Shown here: in pieces, positions 51,518 through 60,040 of the stretch
Numbering within the stretch: the first letter of the stretch is position 1
How the letters are laid out: each line of letters starts with the position of its first letter
Translations under genes and position numbers: made by a program
The notes under the pieces: model-generated
Database searches by the model: none
What the model was told of the DNA's origin: nothing
What the model saw: only the letters and a program-made list of their open reading frames with translations
DNA from: Solwaraspora sp. WMMD791
GTDB taxonomy: Bacteria; Actinomycetota; Actinomycetes; Mycobacteriales; Micromonosporaceae
Length of the DNA stretch: 64,000 nucleotides
NCBI RefSeq assembly: GCF_029581195.1
Contig: NZ_CP120737.1
Location: 1,860,001 to 1,924,000 of the forward strand
Direction of reading: 5' to 3'

Positions 51518-52771
51518 ATGCGGGTGGAGATCATTACCGCCGGTAGCCGCGGTGACGTCGCACCGTACACCGGCCTGGGTCGGACGCTGCACGCCGCCGG
51601 CCACCAGGTCACCGTGACCACCCACCGCAACTTCACCGACCTGGTCACCGACGCCGGCCTGACCTTCCGGGAACTGCCCGGCGACCCGCACGCCGCCCAG
51701 CTCACCCCCGGCGGGCGACGCCTGCACCGGCTCGGCGGCGGGCTGCGCGGCACCGCCGAGTTCGTCCGCCAGGGTCGGCGCTACCTCGACGACCTCGGCA
51801 CCGGCCTGGTCGACGCCGGTGCCGACGCCGACGTGCTGCTGCTGGCCACCACGACCGCCCCGCTGGGATACTCGCTGGCGCAGCGACGCGGCGTCCCGAG
51901 CATCGGGGTCTTCCTGCAGCCGGTGGCGGCCACTGGTGACTTCCCACCGGTCCTGCTCGGCGACCGCTCCTTCGGCCGGGCCGGCAACCGGGCACTCGGC
52001 CGGGCCGCCGGCGCGGTCAGCGCCCGCGTCTACGACGGCGCCTCCCGGCGGTTGCGCCGCCGGCTCGGCCTGCCGCCGGTGCCGCTCGCGGTGCTGCTGA
52101 CACAGGCGGAAGCGGAACAGTGGCCGGTGCTGGTCGGCGTCAGCCCGAGTGTCCTGCCCCGCCCCGCCGACTGGCGCCCCGGGCTGGAGATGGCCGGCTA
52201 CTGGTGGCCGGCGACCGACCCGCACTGGACTCCCCCGCCGCAGCTGACCGCGTTCCTCCGCGACGGTCCCCCACCGGTGCTGGTCACCTTCGGCAGCATG
52301 GCGGCGCTGCATCCGCAGGCCGACACCGTCATCGGCGCGGCGCTGCGCCGGGCCGGCGTCCGGGCGGTCGTCCAGGCCGGCTGGGGCGACCTGCGCGTCG
52401 ACGGCGACGACGTGCTCGGCATCGGCGAGGTGCCGCACGACTGGCTGCTGCCACAGGTGGCCGCCGTCGTGCATCACGCCGGTGCCGGCACCACCGCCGC
52501 CGGGCTGCGCGCCGGCGTGCCGGCGGTCACCGTACCGCTCATCGCCGACCAGCCGTTCTGGGCCGCGCGGCTGGCCCGGCTCGGCGTCGGCGCCGCGCCG
52601 CTACCCGGCCGGCGGCTGACCGCCGGCGCACTGGCCGCAGCCGTGCGGAGCGTGCTCGACCAGCCGCAGTACGCCGAGCGGGCGCGGCGGCTGGCGCGGC
52701 GGATCGCCGCCGAGGACGGCGCCGGCCGGGTGCTCGCCGCGATCGAACGGGTCACCCGCCAGCCCCGCTGA
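51518..52771 (+). CDS. UGT-type glycosyltransferase (GT1/GT28-like)
   Basis: 417 residues from ATG 51518 (MRVEIITAGSRGDVAPYTGL); the opening matches sterol/macrolide glycosyltransferases. The C-terminal domain holds VTFGSMAALHPQADTVIGAA, VVHHAGAGTTAAGLRAGVPA and VPLIADQPFWAARLARLGVG, the nucleotide-sugar site. GT-B fold, cytosolic, transferring a sugar to a small lipophilic acceptor. Its 3' end overlaps the opposite STM4011 frame by 171 bases. No other biosynthetic genes adjoin. Confidence 0.9.
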   Translation: MRVEIITAGSRGDVAPYTGLGRTLHAAGHQVTVTTHRNFTDLVTDAGLTFRELPGDPHAAQLTPGGRRLHRLGGGLRGTAEFVRQGRRYLDDLGTGLVDAGADADVLLLATTTAPLGYSLAQRRGVPSIGVFLQPVAATGDFPPVLLGDRSFGRAGNRALGRAAGAVSARVYDGASRRLRRRLGLPPVPLAVLLTQAEAEQWPVLVGVSPSVLPRPADWRPGLEMAGYWWPATDPHWTPPPQLTAFLRDGPPPVLVTFGSMAALHPQADTVIGAALRRAGVRAVVQAGWGDLRVDGDDVLGIGEVPHDWLLPQVAAVVHHAGAGTTAAGLRAGVPAVTVPLIADQPFWAARLARLGVGAAPLPGRRLTAGALAAAVRSVLDQPQYAERARRLARRIAAEDGAGRVLAAIERVTRQPR

Positions 52772-53677
52772 CCGGCGGCCCGGCGGCCCGGTGACCGGCA
52801 AGGCGTCGGTCACCGGGATCCGTTCGAGAATGCCGCCGGCGAACACGTCGTACAGCGGCACCGTCCGCAGGTGCACGTAGCCGATGTGGCAGTCGCAGGT
52901 CGCCAGCGGACACGGCCGCGGGCCCAGCGCGGACCGGTAGCTGCCGTCGTAGAGGTTGCCCAGCGGCGCCGCCACGAAGTGGCACCGGCGGACCGTACCG
53001 TCGCCGTCCACCGAGACCACCGACTCGCCGGTGCGGCACGACCGGCCGGCCGAGGCGTGCGGCCGGACGCTGTAGCCGAACAGCGGGTCGATCTCGGTCC
53101 ACGTCTGCTCCTGCGCCGCGTCGTAGCGGTGCCCGTCGGCGGCGTTGACCCACAGGTAGACGTCGTCGGGCAGCGCGGCCCGCAGCGCCCGCGCCGGCCC
53201 CAGGTGCGCGGGCAGGCCGACGACCCCGACCGAGAAACGCACCCCGAGGGTACGCAGCACCCCGCAGCGCCGCAGGAAGGTCTCCTGGTCCACCTCACCC
53301 GGGTGGTAGGTGGCCCAGAACGCCAGCCGGCGACGCTGGTCGGCGTCGGCATCGGCCAGGAAGTCCAGGCGGGCGGCCAGGTTGGTCTGAATCGCCACCC
53401 GGCCCACCTGCGGCAGCCCGGCCAGCCGCAGCAGCGCCCGCCGGTACCAGGACCGGGTCAGCGCCTCGCCCCACGGGGTGAACAGCACCGAGACCCGGTC
53501 GCCGTGCGGATTGCGCACCACCCAGTCGACGAACCGCTCCAGGGCGGCCCGGTCCGCCCGCAACGCCGCCGGGTCGTCGCGGCGCTTGGCGAACGGGCAG
53601 TACGGGCAGTCGTAGTTGCAGCTGGCCAGCGGCCCCCGGTAGAGCACGCTCAGGTCCAGCGGACCGGCGGTCATCAC
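52601..53677 (-). CDS. Radical SAM protein, STM4011 family
   Basis: 358 residues from GTG 53677 (ATG 53674 also possible). The [4Fe-4S]/SAM motif is CNYDCPYC in LASCNYDCPYCPFAKR. VLFTPWGEALTRSWYRRALL is the GGE-like strand and FATYHPGE-type WATYHPGEVDQETFLRR follows. Further cysteines (SCRTGESVVS, RCHFVAAPLG, CPLATCDCHIGY) near residues 195-265 suggest an auxiliary cluster. The last ~65 residues read through into the opposite UGT gene and look non-homologous. First of the five-gene STM4011-4015 set by name, last in transcription order. Confidence 0.88.
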   Translation of the reverse strand: MMTAGPLDLSVLYRGPLASCNYDCPYCPFAKRRDDPAALRADRAALERFVDWVVRNPHGDRVSVLFTPWGEALTRSWYRRALLRLAGLPQVGRVAIQTNLAARLDFLADADADQRRRLAFWATYHPGEVDQETFLRRCGVLRTLGVRFSVGVVGLPAHLGPARALRAALPDDVYLWVNAADGHRYDAAQEQTWTEIDPLFGYSVRPHASAGRSCRTGESVVSVDGDGTVRRCHFVAAPLGNLYDGSYRSALGPRPCPLATCDCHIGYVHLRTVPLYDVFAGGILERIPVTDALPVTGPPGRRSAGLAGDPFDRGEHPAGAVLGGDPPRQPPRPLGVLRLVEHAPHGCGQCAGGQPPAG

Positions 53678-53740
53678 GGCCTCACCGGGCCGGCCGGCCG
53701 TCGCCGGACCTGATATGGCCGGCCGACCCGCCGCTGCGCC

Positions 53741-55150
53741 TCATTTGGCCGGCCGGCCGATCATCGCGGCCCGGACCGCCGTGGACACCAGCCACGGCCC
53801 GACCGCGTCGGAACGGGCCAGGCCGGCGGCGGTCAGCGCCAACCGGTCCGCCGTCGCGGTCAGCCAGCCCCGGTCGGCGAGCACCGCCAACTGCGGGAAG
53901 TCGTCGACGGCGCGGCTGCCGAACCGGTCGGCGTACGCCGTTTGGTCACAGCCGTCGGCCCGCAGCAGCGACGTGATCAACCAGCGGCGCCGCTGCTCGT
54001 CGGCGTCGAGCCGGTACCCGACCTCGGCATGGTCGAAATCGGACTCCGGTCGGCGCAGGTAGTCGTCGATGATCGCCCGGACCCGGCCGACTCCGACCGC
54101 GTAGTCGAACGAGTAGTGCAGGTCGGCGGTGTAGGACCGGGCACCGCAGCCGAGGCCGACCATGCCGTCGGACTGACAGGCGTACTCCGGGGTGGCGTCG
54201 ACCGGCAGGTCCGACCGGCGGAAGTGCCGCATGGACAGCTGCCGGTAGCCGGCGGCCCGCAGCCGGTCGACGCCCTGCCGGTACAGCGTCTGCCGCTGGT
54301 GGTCCCATGCCGGATCAGGCAGGTCGACCGGGGCATCGGCAGCCGGGGCATCGGCGGCCGGGGCATCGGCGGACCGGTCGCGGCGGGCGGCGGCGCGGCG
54401 GGACAGACCGGTGAGCGGACGGACGTAGAGCGGATAGAGGAACAGCTCCTCCGGCGTCCAGCGCAGCGCCGCCGTCAGGGACTGTTCCCAGGTGCGCCGG
54501 GTCTGGCCGGGGATGCCGTAGATCAGGTCGATGTTGAGTTCGTCGAACGGCTGGTCGCGGATCGCGGCCAGGGCCCGCTCCACCTCGGTACGCCGCTGCG
54601 GCCGGCCGGCGGCCCGCGCCTCGACGTCGAGGAAGCTCTGCACGCCGATGCTGATCCGGGTGGTGCCCCGGTCACGCAGCACCGCCAACCGGTCGGCAGT
54701 GGCGGTCGCCGGGGAGGTCTCGACCGCTGTCGGCGTACCGGCCGGCCGGAACCGGTCGATCAGGTCGAACATCGACGACAGCTCGTCGGCGTCCAGGTAG
54801 GTGGGAGTGCCGCCGCCGACGGCGACCCGGGCGAACCGGGTGTCGTCGCCGAGCGCGCCGGCCACCCGGGCCGCCTGGCGGTGCACCTGGTCGAGGTAGG
54901 CGCGCACCTGGTCGGCCGGCGGATTCGACCGGGTGAACAGGTTGCAGAAGCCGCAGCGCATCTCGCAGAACGGCAGGTGCAGGTAGAGCATGAGCGCCTC
55001 GCGGGACTGCCCGGCCCAGACCTCACGCAGCGCCGGGCGCGGGCGCAGCGGCCGGTACGCCGTCTTGTGCGGGTAGCCGTACAGGTAGTCCTGGTACGGC
55101 GAGCCGTCGAGCCCACCGACGCCGTCCGCAGGTGTCCCGTGCCCGGTCAC
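53741..55150 (-). CDS. Radical SAM protein, STM4012 family (HemN-like)
   Basis: 469 residues from GTG 55150, overlapping the STM4013-type stop (GTGA). LYLHLPFCEMRCGFCNLFTR gives CxxxCxxC of HemN/coproporphyrinogen-III-oxidase-like radical SAM enzymes, then VAVGGGTPTYLDADELSSMF, TTRISIGVQSFLDVEARAAG and LIYGIPGQTRRTWEQSLTAA. Not HemN itself: the HemN C-terminal domain is replaced and a short ADAPAADAPAADAPVD repeat is inserted near residue 285. Substrate unknown. Confidence 0.9.
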   Translation of the reverse strand: MTGHGTPADGVGGLDGSPYQDYLYGYPHKTAYRPLRPRPALREVWAGQSREALMLYLHLPFCEMRCGFCNLFTRSNPPADQVRAYLDQVHRQAARVAGALGDDTRFARVAVGGGTPTYLDADELSSMFDLIDRFRPAGTPTAVETSPATATADRLAVLRDRGTTRISIGVQSFLDVEARAAGRPQRRTEVERALAAIRDQPFDELNIDLIYGIPGQTRRTWEQSLTAALRWTPEELFLYPLYVRPLTGLSRRAAARRDRSADAPAADAPAADAPVDLPDPAWDHQRQTLYRQGVDRLRAAGYRQLSMRHFRRSDLPVDATPEYACQSDGMVGLGCGARSYTADLHYSFDYAVGVGRVRAIIDDYLRRPESDFDHAEVGYRLDADEQRRRWLITSLLRADGCDQTAYADRFGSRAVDDFPQLAVLADRGWLTATADRLALTAAGLARSDAVGPWLVSTAVRAAMIGRPAK

Positions 55151-55971
55151 GGCGATTGAGCCGCGTCGGCCCACGCACCGGGGGCGAGCACGAAGTCGGC
55201 GTACGGGACGGTCCACACCACCTCGTGGCCGACCCGGTGTCCAGTGTGACCGTCCTCACCGTACGCCGTACCGTGGTCGGCGCAGATGATCGTCAGGCAG
55301 GGCCGGCCCCGCGAGCTGGCCAGCGCGAACAGCCGGCCGATGTGCCGGTCGACGTACTCCAGGGCGGCGGCGTGGCTGTCCCGGTTGTCACGGTCGGTGC
55401 CCGGCAGGTAGTGCCGGTTCGGCTGGTGCATGGCGGCCACGTTGACGAACAGGAACAGCGGCTGCTCGGCCGGCACCGCCGGCACGATCTCGGCGATCCG
55501 GTCCAGCTGCGCCTCGAAACAGCCCGGCGCGGTGACCCCGAACCCCGGCTCCCAGTGCGCCTCGGTGAACAGGCCGGGCAGCGTCGCGCCGAGCGGTGAC
55601 GCCCGGTTGAAGAAGCCGACTCCGCCGACGCAGACCGTGTGGTAGCCCTCCTTGCGCAGCGCGGTCACCAGATCCGGGGCGTCGAACACCCAGGTCCGCT
55701 CGTCGGTGGTGGTCGTGCCCGGGAAGGTGGCGGCGTACAGCCTGGGGTGGCTGCCCGGCTCGGCCGGTGTCGGCAGGAAGCCGGCGAAGAACGCCTGGTG
55801 TGCGGCGTAGGTGAAGCTGGCCGGGCTGTGCCGGCGCTGCCACTGCCCGTCGGGCAGCGCGCGGGCCAGCTGCGGTGTCCGCCCGGCGGCCAGCAACTCG
55901 GCCGCCACGTCGTAGCGCAACGTGTCGAGCGTGACGAACAGCAGGTCGTGGCTGCCGATCAGATCTTTCAT
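55147..55971 (-). CDS. Sulfatase/alkaline-phosphatase-fold hydrolase, STM4013 family
   Basis: 274 residues, ATG 55971 overlapping the STM4014-type stop (ATGA). LLFVTLDTLRYDVAAELLAA places the first metal Asp and the Thr that is the nucleophile in phosphatases of this fold (no Cys for formylglycine). LFLFVNVAAMHQPNRHYLPG and TIICADHGTAYGEDGHTGHR carry the other metal ligands (Asp-His, His). Predicted phospho- or phosphono-hydrolase or phosphotransferase. Confidence 0.88.
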   Translation of the reverse strand: MKDLIGSHDLLFVTLDTLRYDVAAELLAAGRTPQLARALPDGQWQRRHSPASFTYAAHQAFFAGFLPTPAEPGSHPRLYAATFPGTTTTDERTWVFDAPDLVTALRKEGYHTVCVGGVGFFNRASPLGATLPGLFTEAHWEPGFGVTAPGCFEAQLDRIAEIVPAVPAEQPLFLFVNVAAMHQPNRHYLPGTDRDNRDSHAAALEYVDRHIGRLFALASSRGRPCLTIICADHGTAYGEDGHTGHRVGHEVVWTVPYADFVLAPGAWADAAQSP

Positions 55972-57080
55972 GCCGCCCTCCCCAGCCCGGCGCTGGCCCG
56001 CCAGTCGGCGGCCCGGCCGGTACGCATCGCGTGCAGTTGGGCAGCGTAGCTGTCCCGCCCGGCGGCGTCGTACACCCCGGGAAGCAGGTCCCCGAAGGCG
56101 TTGACTTCCGCCACGGCGTGCCGTCGCCAGTCGCTGCCGATCATCAGGTCGACGCCGACGTGCGGGCTGCCGGCGAAACAGCCGGCCGCGCGCACGCACT
56201 CGGTGAGCGCCGCCGCCCACCGTTGCGGGCCGAGCACCGCCCGGACCGCCGCCGGGTCGCCGCGCCGGTTGCCCAGGTGCAGGTTGGTCAGCGGCCCGTC
56301 GCTGCTGCGCACCACCACGTGCCCCGGCTCGCCGGCGATCACCAGCACCCGCAGGTCGAAGACCCGCCCGTGCAGCCCGGCCTTGGGGAACCAGCGCTGC
56401 ACCAGCAACCCGTCCGGCGCCAACCGGTCCACGATGGACGCCACCTCGCGTTCGGTGTGGTAGGTCCGCACCCGCAGCGAGTTGAACAAGCGGCCGTCGG
56501 CGGCCAGCTCCACCGAGGTGACCGCCTGCACCCGGGCGGCACCGACGTGCAGGGCGAGCACCCCGGACGCCGACGAGCCGTGCACCGGTTTGACGAACAC
56601 CCGCGCCCAGCCGGCGGCGGCCAACGCCGACCGCAGCGCCGCCCAGTCGGCCGGCGCGGCGTCCAGCGCGGCCGGCTGCGCCACCTGGCCGGCGGCGAGC
56701 CGCCGCTGGCAGGCCCGCTTGTCGAACAGCGCCGCGATGTCGGTCGGATCGTTGAGCAGCGTCGCGCCGGCCCGACGCGCGGCCGCGGCGAGCCGGTCCA
56801 GCGCGGCGCACAGTCCGGCGTACCAGGCGGCTGCGCCGCTGATCTCGCCGTGGGCCAACGGCCGGTCCGCGCCGCGCAGCAGCCGGTCGACCTCGGCGTC
56901 CTCGCCGGGCGAGTCGATCCGTACCGACGCCGCGTCGGGCAGGTCGACGTCGCCGGCCGCGAGCACCCGCCACGGCAGCACCCGTACGGGCAGGCCAGCG
57001 GCGTGCGCGGCGGCCCGGAACGCCCCGACCCGACGGTTGTCCGGGTTGCCGACCACCACCAGCGGCGCGGTGTGGTCCAT
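55968..57080 (-). CDS. ATP-grasp protein, STM4014 family
   Basis: 370 residues from ATG 57080. ATP-grasp features: FDKRACQRRLAAGQVAQPAA, VFVKPVHGSSASGVLAL (Gly-rich loop with Lys), DGLLVQRWFPKAGLHGRVFD, LRVLVIAGEP, and VDLMIGSD...AVAEVNAFGDLLPG with Asp/Glu/Asn for Mg-ATP. Resembles RimK/peptide ligases that join a carboxylate to an amine using ATP. Overlaps STM4013-type by four bases. Confidence 0.9.
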   Translation of the reverse strand: MDHTAPLVVVGNPDNRRVGAFRAAAHAAGLPVRVLPWRVLAAGDVDLPDAASVRIDSPGEDAEVDRLLRGADRPLAHGEISGAAAWYAGLCAALDRLAAAARRAGATLLNDPTDIAALFDKRACQRRLAAGQVAQPAALDAAPADWAALRSALAAAGWARVFVKPVHGSSASGVLALHVGAARVQAVTSVELAADGRLFNSLRVRTYHTEREVASIVDRLAPDGLLVQRWFPKAGLHGRVFDLRVLVIAGEPGHVVVRSSDGPLTNLHLGNRRGDPAAVRAVLGPQRWAAALTECVRAAGCFAGSPHVGVDLMIGSDWRRHAVAEVNAFGDLLPGVYDAAGRDSYAAQLHAMRTGRAADWRASAGLGRAA

Positions 57081-57100
57081 CCGGGGAGGTTAACAACCGG

Positions 57101-58024
57101 TCATTCGCCGACCGTCACGTACCGCCCCATGTGCTCGTTCTCGGTCTGCTGGTCGGTGACGTCGACGTCGACGCCGGGCAACTCGGCCGGCAGCCGGGCC
57201 ATCATGGCGTCGGACAGGTAGTGCCGGTGCAGGTCGAGGCGGCGCAGGTGGGTCAGCGGCTGGCCGTCGAGCAGCGCGGCGGCACCGTCGTCGCCGAGGG
57301 TTCCCAGCGACAGGTCGAGGACCTCCAGGCGGGACACCACCGCCGCCGTGGCCAGAGCCGTGGCGACCGCGTCGGCGGTTTCGGCGTTACGCAACCCGAG
57401 GGTACGCAGGGCGGGCAGCCGGGTGCCGTCGAGGATCGGCCCCAGGTCGTCCACGCCTGTGTCCCGGCCGTAGTTCTCGGTGCCGAGCCACAGTTCGAGG
57501 TGGACGCAGTTGGGCAGGTCGCTGGCGGCGACGGCCTGGGTGACGTGGGCCGGCAGGCCGCCGGACTCGATGGCGAGTTCCCGCAGCCCGGTGTGCCGTA
57601 CCGGTTGCAGGTGCAGCGAGATCGCCCCGCGGACCCGCAGCACCTCCAGCGCCGGGTACGCGGTCAGCAGCGGGGTGATGTCGGGCTGCTGGATCCAGGA
57701 CATCTCACACTCGTCGAAGGTCATCTCGCCGACGAAGACGGCCCGCAGGTTGGTCAACCGGGGCGCGGCGTCGACCAGCACCTGCACCGGGAAGTCGGTC
57801 TCCCAGGCTTCGCCCCAGTCGCCGACGACCAACGCCTGGACGCTGGCCGGGTCGACGGTGTCCAGCCAGCTGGCGACCAGCACCGCGAAGACGTCACCCG
57901 CATGGTCGTCCTCGACGTGCAGCCGCCAGGCGACCTTCGCGGCGGGGTCCGCCGGCGGCGTGGCCGGGTCGAAGGTGACCACCGGCAGGCCGGCGAAGTG
58001 GGTGATGTGCTCGTTGATCGTCAT
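57101..58024 (-). CDS. Leucine-rich-repeat-like protein, STM4015 family
   Basis: 307 residues from ATG 58024, CGGAG upstream; starts MTINEHITHFAGLPVVTFDP. Central repeats follow an LRR/RNI pattern: LPALRTLGLRNAETADAV, VSRLEVLDLSLGTLGDDGAA, LTHLRRLDLHRHYLSDAMMA, about 28 residues apart. No signal peptide. In the cluster it is the only non-enzyme and the first gene transcribed, so it may be a scaffold or the protein that is modified; inference. Confidence 0.88.
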   Translation of the reverse strand: MTINEHITHFAGLPVVTFDPATPPADPAAKVAWRLHVEDDHAGDVFAVLVASWLDTVDPASVQALVVGDWGEAWETDFPVQVLVDAAPRLTNLRAVFVGEMTFDECEMSWIQQPDITPLLTAYPALEVLRVRGAISLHLQPVRHTGLRELAIESGGLPAHVTQAVAASDLPNCVHLELWLGTENYGRDTGVDDLGPILDGTRLPALRTLGLRNAETADAVATALATAAVVSRLEVLDLSLGTLGDDGAAALLDGQPLTHLRRLDLHRHYLSDAMMARLPAELPGVDVDVTDQQTENEHMGRYVTVGE

Positions 58025-58129
58025 CGGCGGGGCTCCGGGGTACGGCGTGGGCTGCGGACCCGGCACGATAACAATCCGGTACGACGTCGCGCTGTCCGTA
58101 TCCGCGCTGTCGCGCCCTGGTGCACCCGC

Positions 58130-59020
58130 TCAGATCGCGCCAAGCGGGGGCGCCATCGCTCCGGCGGTCCGCTGCCGGAGCAGACGCCCGGCCTCGATCA
58201 GCAGGTCGACGAGGCTCACCGCGACGATGACGGCGACCCAGAACTTGGCGGTACGGTCGGCCTCCGGGCTCAGGTAGACGGGCCCGGCGAACAGCACCCA
58301 GGTCAGCGCGGCGCAGATGGCCAGTCCGAGGAGCATCCCGACGGTACGGGTGACCGGCCGCCACCGCCCGTGGATGGTGACCACGAGATGGTGCACCAGG
58401 GTGGCGATCAGCAGGGCGAGCACCAGCGGGCCACGGAACTGGGCGAACTCACGGGTGAAGGTGAGGGCCTGCACGGCCTGCGGCGCGGCCCCGAGCTGTT
58501 CCAGCAGCCAGGCCGCGTTGACCAGCACGACCGTACCGGCGACGTAGAAGACGAAAGCGGCGATCCGGCCGGACCGGACGACCCGGCCGGCGGCCGATCG
58601 GCGCGGCCGCCAGGCGAAGCGGTCCGGCCAGCGGCGCCGCGCCCAGCCGGCGAGGCCGAACGCCACGACGAGGAATCCGGGCCACCAGAACGCCGGCAGC
58701 CCGTACGTCCAGTACCAGTCGACGACGTCGGTCGCGGCGGCCACGCCGAGCAGCCAGATCACCAGCACACCGGCGACGCTGAGCCGGACGAAGCGGCGGG
58801 TGTCGGCCGGGTCGACGGCGATCGGCGGCTGCCCGTACCGGGCGGCCACCTCGGCGGGGCGGCCGAAGGCCCGTAGCCGGGCCACCGGATCGTCGCTGTC
58901 GGCCAGTTCCTCGCGCAACAGCGTCGTCAGTTCGAGAGCCACGTCCCTACGCTGCCGACGCGGCAGCAACCGCGCCACGTCGGCGACGTACGCGTCGATC
59001 AGTTCCTCAGTGGTCAGCAT
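58130..59020 (-). CDS. HAAS-domain membrane protein, PadR partner
   Basis: 296 residues. The first ~65 (LIDAYVADVARLLPRRQRRD, ARLRAFGRPAEVAARYG) are a HAAS signalling domain; seven or so hydrophobic helices follow (LSVAGVLVIWLLGVAAATDV, AFVFYVAGTVVLVNAAWLL, MLLGLAICAALTWVLFAGPV). Such proteins are almost always encoded next to PadR regulators and may antagonise them. The start is seven bases after the padR stop. Confidence 0.82.
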   Translation of the reverse strand: MLTTEELIDAYVADVARLLPRRQRRDVALELTTLLREELADSDDPVARLRAFGRPAEVAARYGQPPIAVDPADTRRFVRLSVAGVLVIWLLGVAAATDVVDWYWTYGLPAFWWPGFLVVAFGLAGWARRRWPDRFAWRPRRSAAGRVVRSGRIAAFVFYVAGTVVLVNAAWLLEQLGAAPQAVQALTFTREFAQFRGPLVLALLIATLVHHLVVTIHGRWRPVTRTVGMLLGLAICAALTWVLFAGPVYLSPEADRTAKFWVAVIVAVSLVDLLIEAGRLLRQRTAGAMAPPLGAI

Positions 59021-59027
59021 CTACCCG

Positions 59028-59345
59028 TCACCCCTTCAGTAGCTGGCCCATGGCCTCGTTCATCCCATGCCACGAGTCCCTGAGCCGGGCGTACAGCTCC
59101 TCGCCGGCGGGGCTGCGGCGGTAGTAGCGGCGTGGCTGCCCTTCGGTCCGCCACTCGCTGACCAGGACGCCCTGGCTCTCCAGCCGCCGCAGCAGCGGGT
59201 AGAGCGTCCCCTCCTCGATCGGGAGGCCGTTGTCGGAGAGCGACTGGCGCAGCTCGTAGCCGTAGCGGAACTCGCCCAGCTGTGACAGCACCGCCAGGAC
59301 GACAACGCCCCGGCGCAGCTCAAGCTCCAGCCTGTCGCCAACCAT
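59028..59345 (-). CDS. PadR-family transcriptional regulator
   Basis: 105 residues from ATG 59345 (MVGDRLELELRRGVVVLAVL). Winged helix with YGYELRQSLSDNGLPIEEGT, LYPLLRRLESQGVLVSEWRT, RRYYRRSPAGEEL; short PadR-s2 type. No Shine-Dalgarno sequence; the start codon touches a 26-bp palindrome that contains a -10-like TACTGT seven bases upstream, so the mRNA is likely leaderless and self-repressed. Co-transcribed with the HAAS protein. Confidence 0.92.
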   Translation of the reverse strand: MVGDRLELELRRGVVVLAVLSQLGEFRYGYELRQSLSDNGLPIEEGTLYPLLRRLESQGVLVSEWRTEGQPRRYYRRSPAGEELYARLRDSWHGMNEAMGQLLKG

Positions 59346-59370
59346 GTGCCACACAGTACTGTGTGGCACA
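59345..59370 (-). promoter_or_regulatory. 26-bp perfect palindrome over the padR start
   Basis: TGTGCCACACAGT paired with ACTGTGTGGCACA, no spacer; the core ACAGTACTGT fits PadR operators. The minus-strand -10 TACTGT is inside it. Confidence 0.85.
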
Positions 59371-59500
59371 CAGCCACGTCCAGTGCGGGACCGAGCCGGA
59401 CTGTTCAGCGACGCCACGGAGAGACTCGACGGTTGGAACCGGATCAGGGTCGTCAGCTTGGCGAGGAGGTCGCCCGGACCTCCGGGGGGTGACACCTTTG

Positions 59501-59549
59501 CATCGTGATCCCGCTGAGGGATCGAAAATCCCTCAGCGGGATCACGATG
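59501..59549. terminator. 22-bp perfect hairpin
   Basis: 59501-59522 is the exact complement of 59528-59549, loop CGAAA. Lies ~70 bases beyond the DUF397 gene stop on the leftward strand and ~130 bases before the padR palindrome, so a terminator for the leftward DUF397 transcript is the simplest reading. Bases 59371-59618 otherwise show no gene. Confidence 0.75.
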
Positions 59550-59618
59550 AATCAGAGTTCAGCTTCCGGCCGGCCGCCGTCAGGCTGATGCTTCCTGAAG
59601 CACCCCTGCCGCGTAGCG

Positions 59619-59807
59619 TCAGGCGCGCAGGCCGTCCACGAACGAGCACCAGGCGGCGGCGGGGAAAGCCAGTCGTGGACCGGTCGGGTCGGTGGAGTCG
59701 CGGACCGCAACCACCCCGCCGGCCAGGGCGACCTCGACACAGTTTCCGTTGGCGTTGCTGCGGCTGCTCTTACGCCAGCGCAGCGGCTCGGTCGGGGTCG
59801 ACTCCAC
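59619..59807 (-). CDS. DUF397-domain small protein
   Basis: 62 residues, GTG 59807 with GGAGG eight bases upstream. LRWRKSSRSNANGNCVEVAL and VAVRDSTDPTGPRLAFP match DUF397. These proteins pair with an adjacent XRE/DUF5753 regulator in actinomycetes and may form toxin-antitoxin-like or developmental switch pairs. Here the partner is a fragment only (next feature), so this is an orphan. Confidence 0.92.
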   Translation of the reverse strand: MESTPTEPLRWRKSSRSNANGNCVEVALAGGVVAVRDSTDPTGPRLAFPAAAWCSFVDGLRA

Positions 59808-59835
59808 GGCGCACCCCTCCCGGCGGTCGGTTCGC

Positions 59836-60040
59836 TCAACTCTCTGCAGCCAGCTCAGCCAGCAGTTCCCGGCTGTCGTCGACCGGCAGCGCGGCCTGCT
59901 GCAGCCAGCGGCCGATCCGGGCGTAGCGGACCACGTCCTCGTCGTCGGTGAGGTGAATGTCGCTGGTCAGCGTCTCCAGCACGACGGTGCGGCGGGTGCT
60001 CGCGGCGCAACACTTCCTGCCGCGGTGCGGGCCAGGGTGT
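59836..60040 (-). pseudogene. DUF5753/XRE regulator, C-terminal fragment
   Basis: The frame ending TGA at 59836 reads RRTVVLETLTSDIHLTDDED and VVRYARIGRWLQQAALPVDD, like the C-terminal helices of DUF5753. A second frame upstream has RQEVLRREHPP, a conserved DUF5753 element usually ~70 residues earlier. The helix-turn-helix and the middle are missing, so it is a frameshifted deletion relic. Sequence from 60050 to uvrB is unassigned. Confidence 0.55.

Noticed and set aside
52601-58024. Ribosomal-peptide cluster with encoded precursor
   Set aside because: No short Cys- or Ser/Thr-rich frame with a start site was seen between the genes; left as a hypothesis only.
59501-59549. MITE or insertion scar
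   Set aside because: Perfect stem with 5-base loop and no flanking duplication; terminator is simpler.
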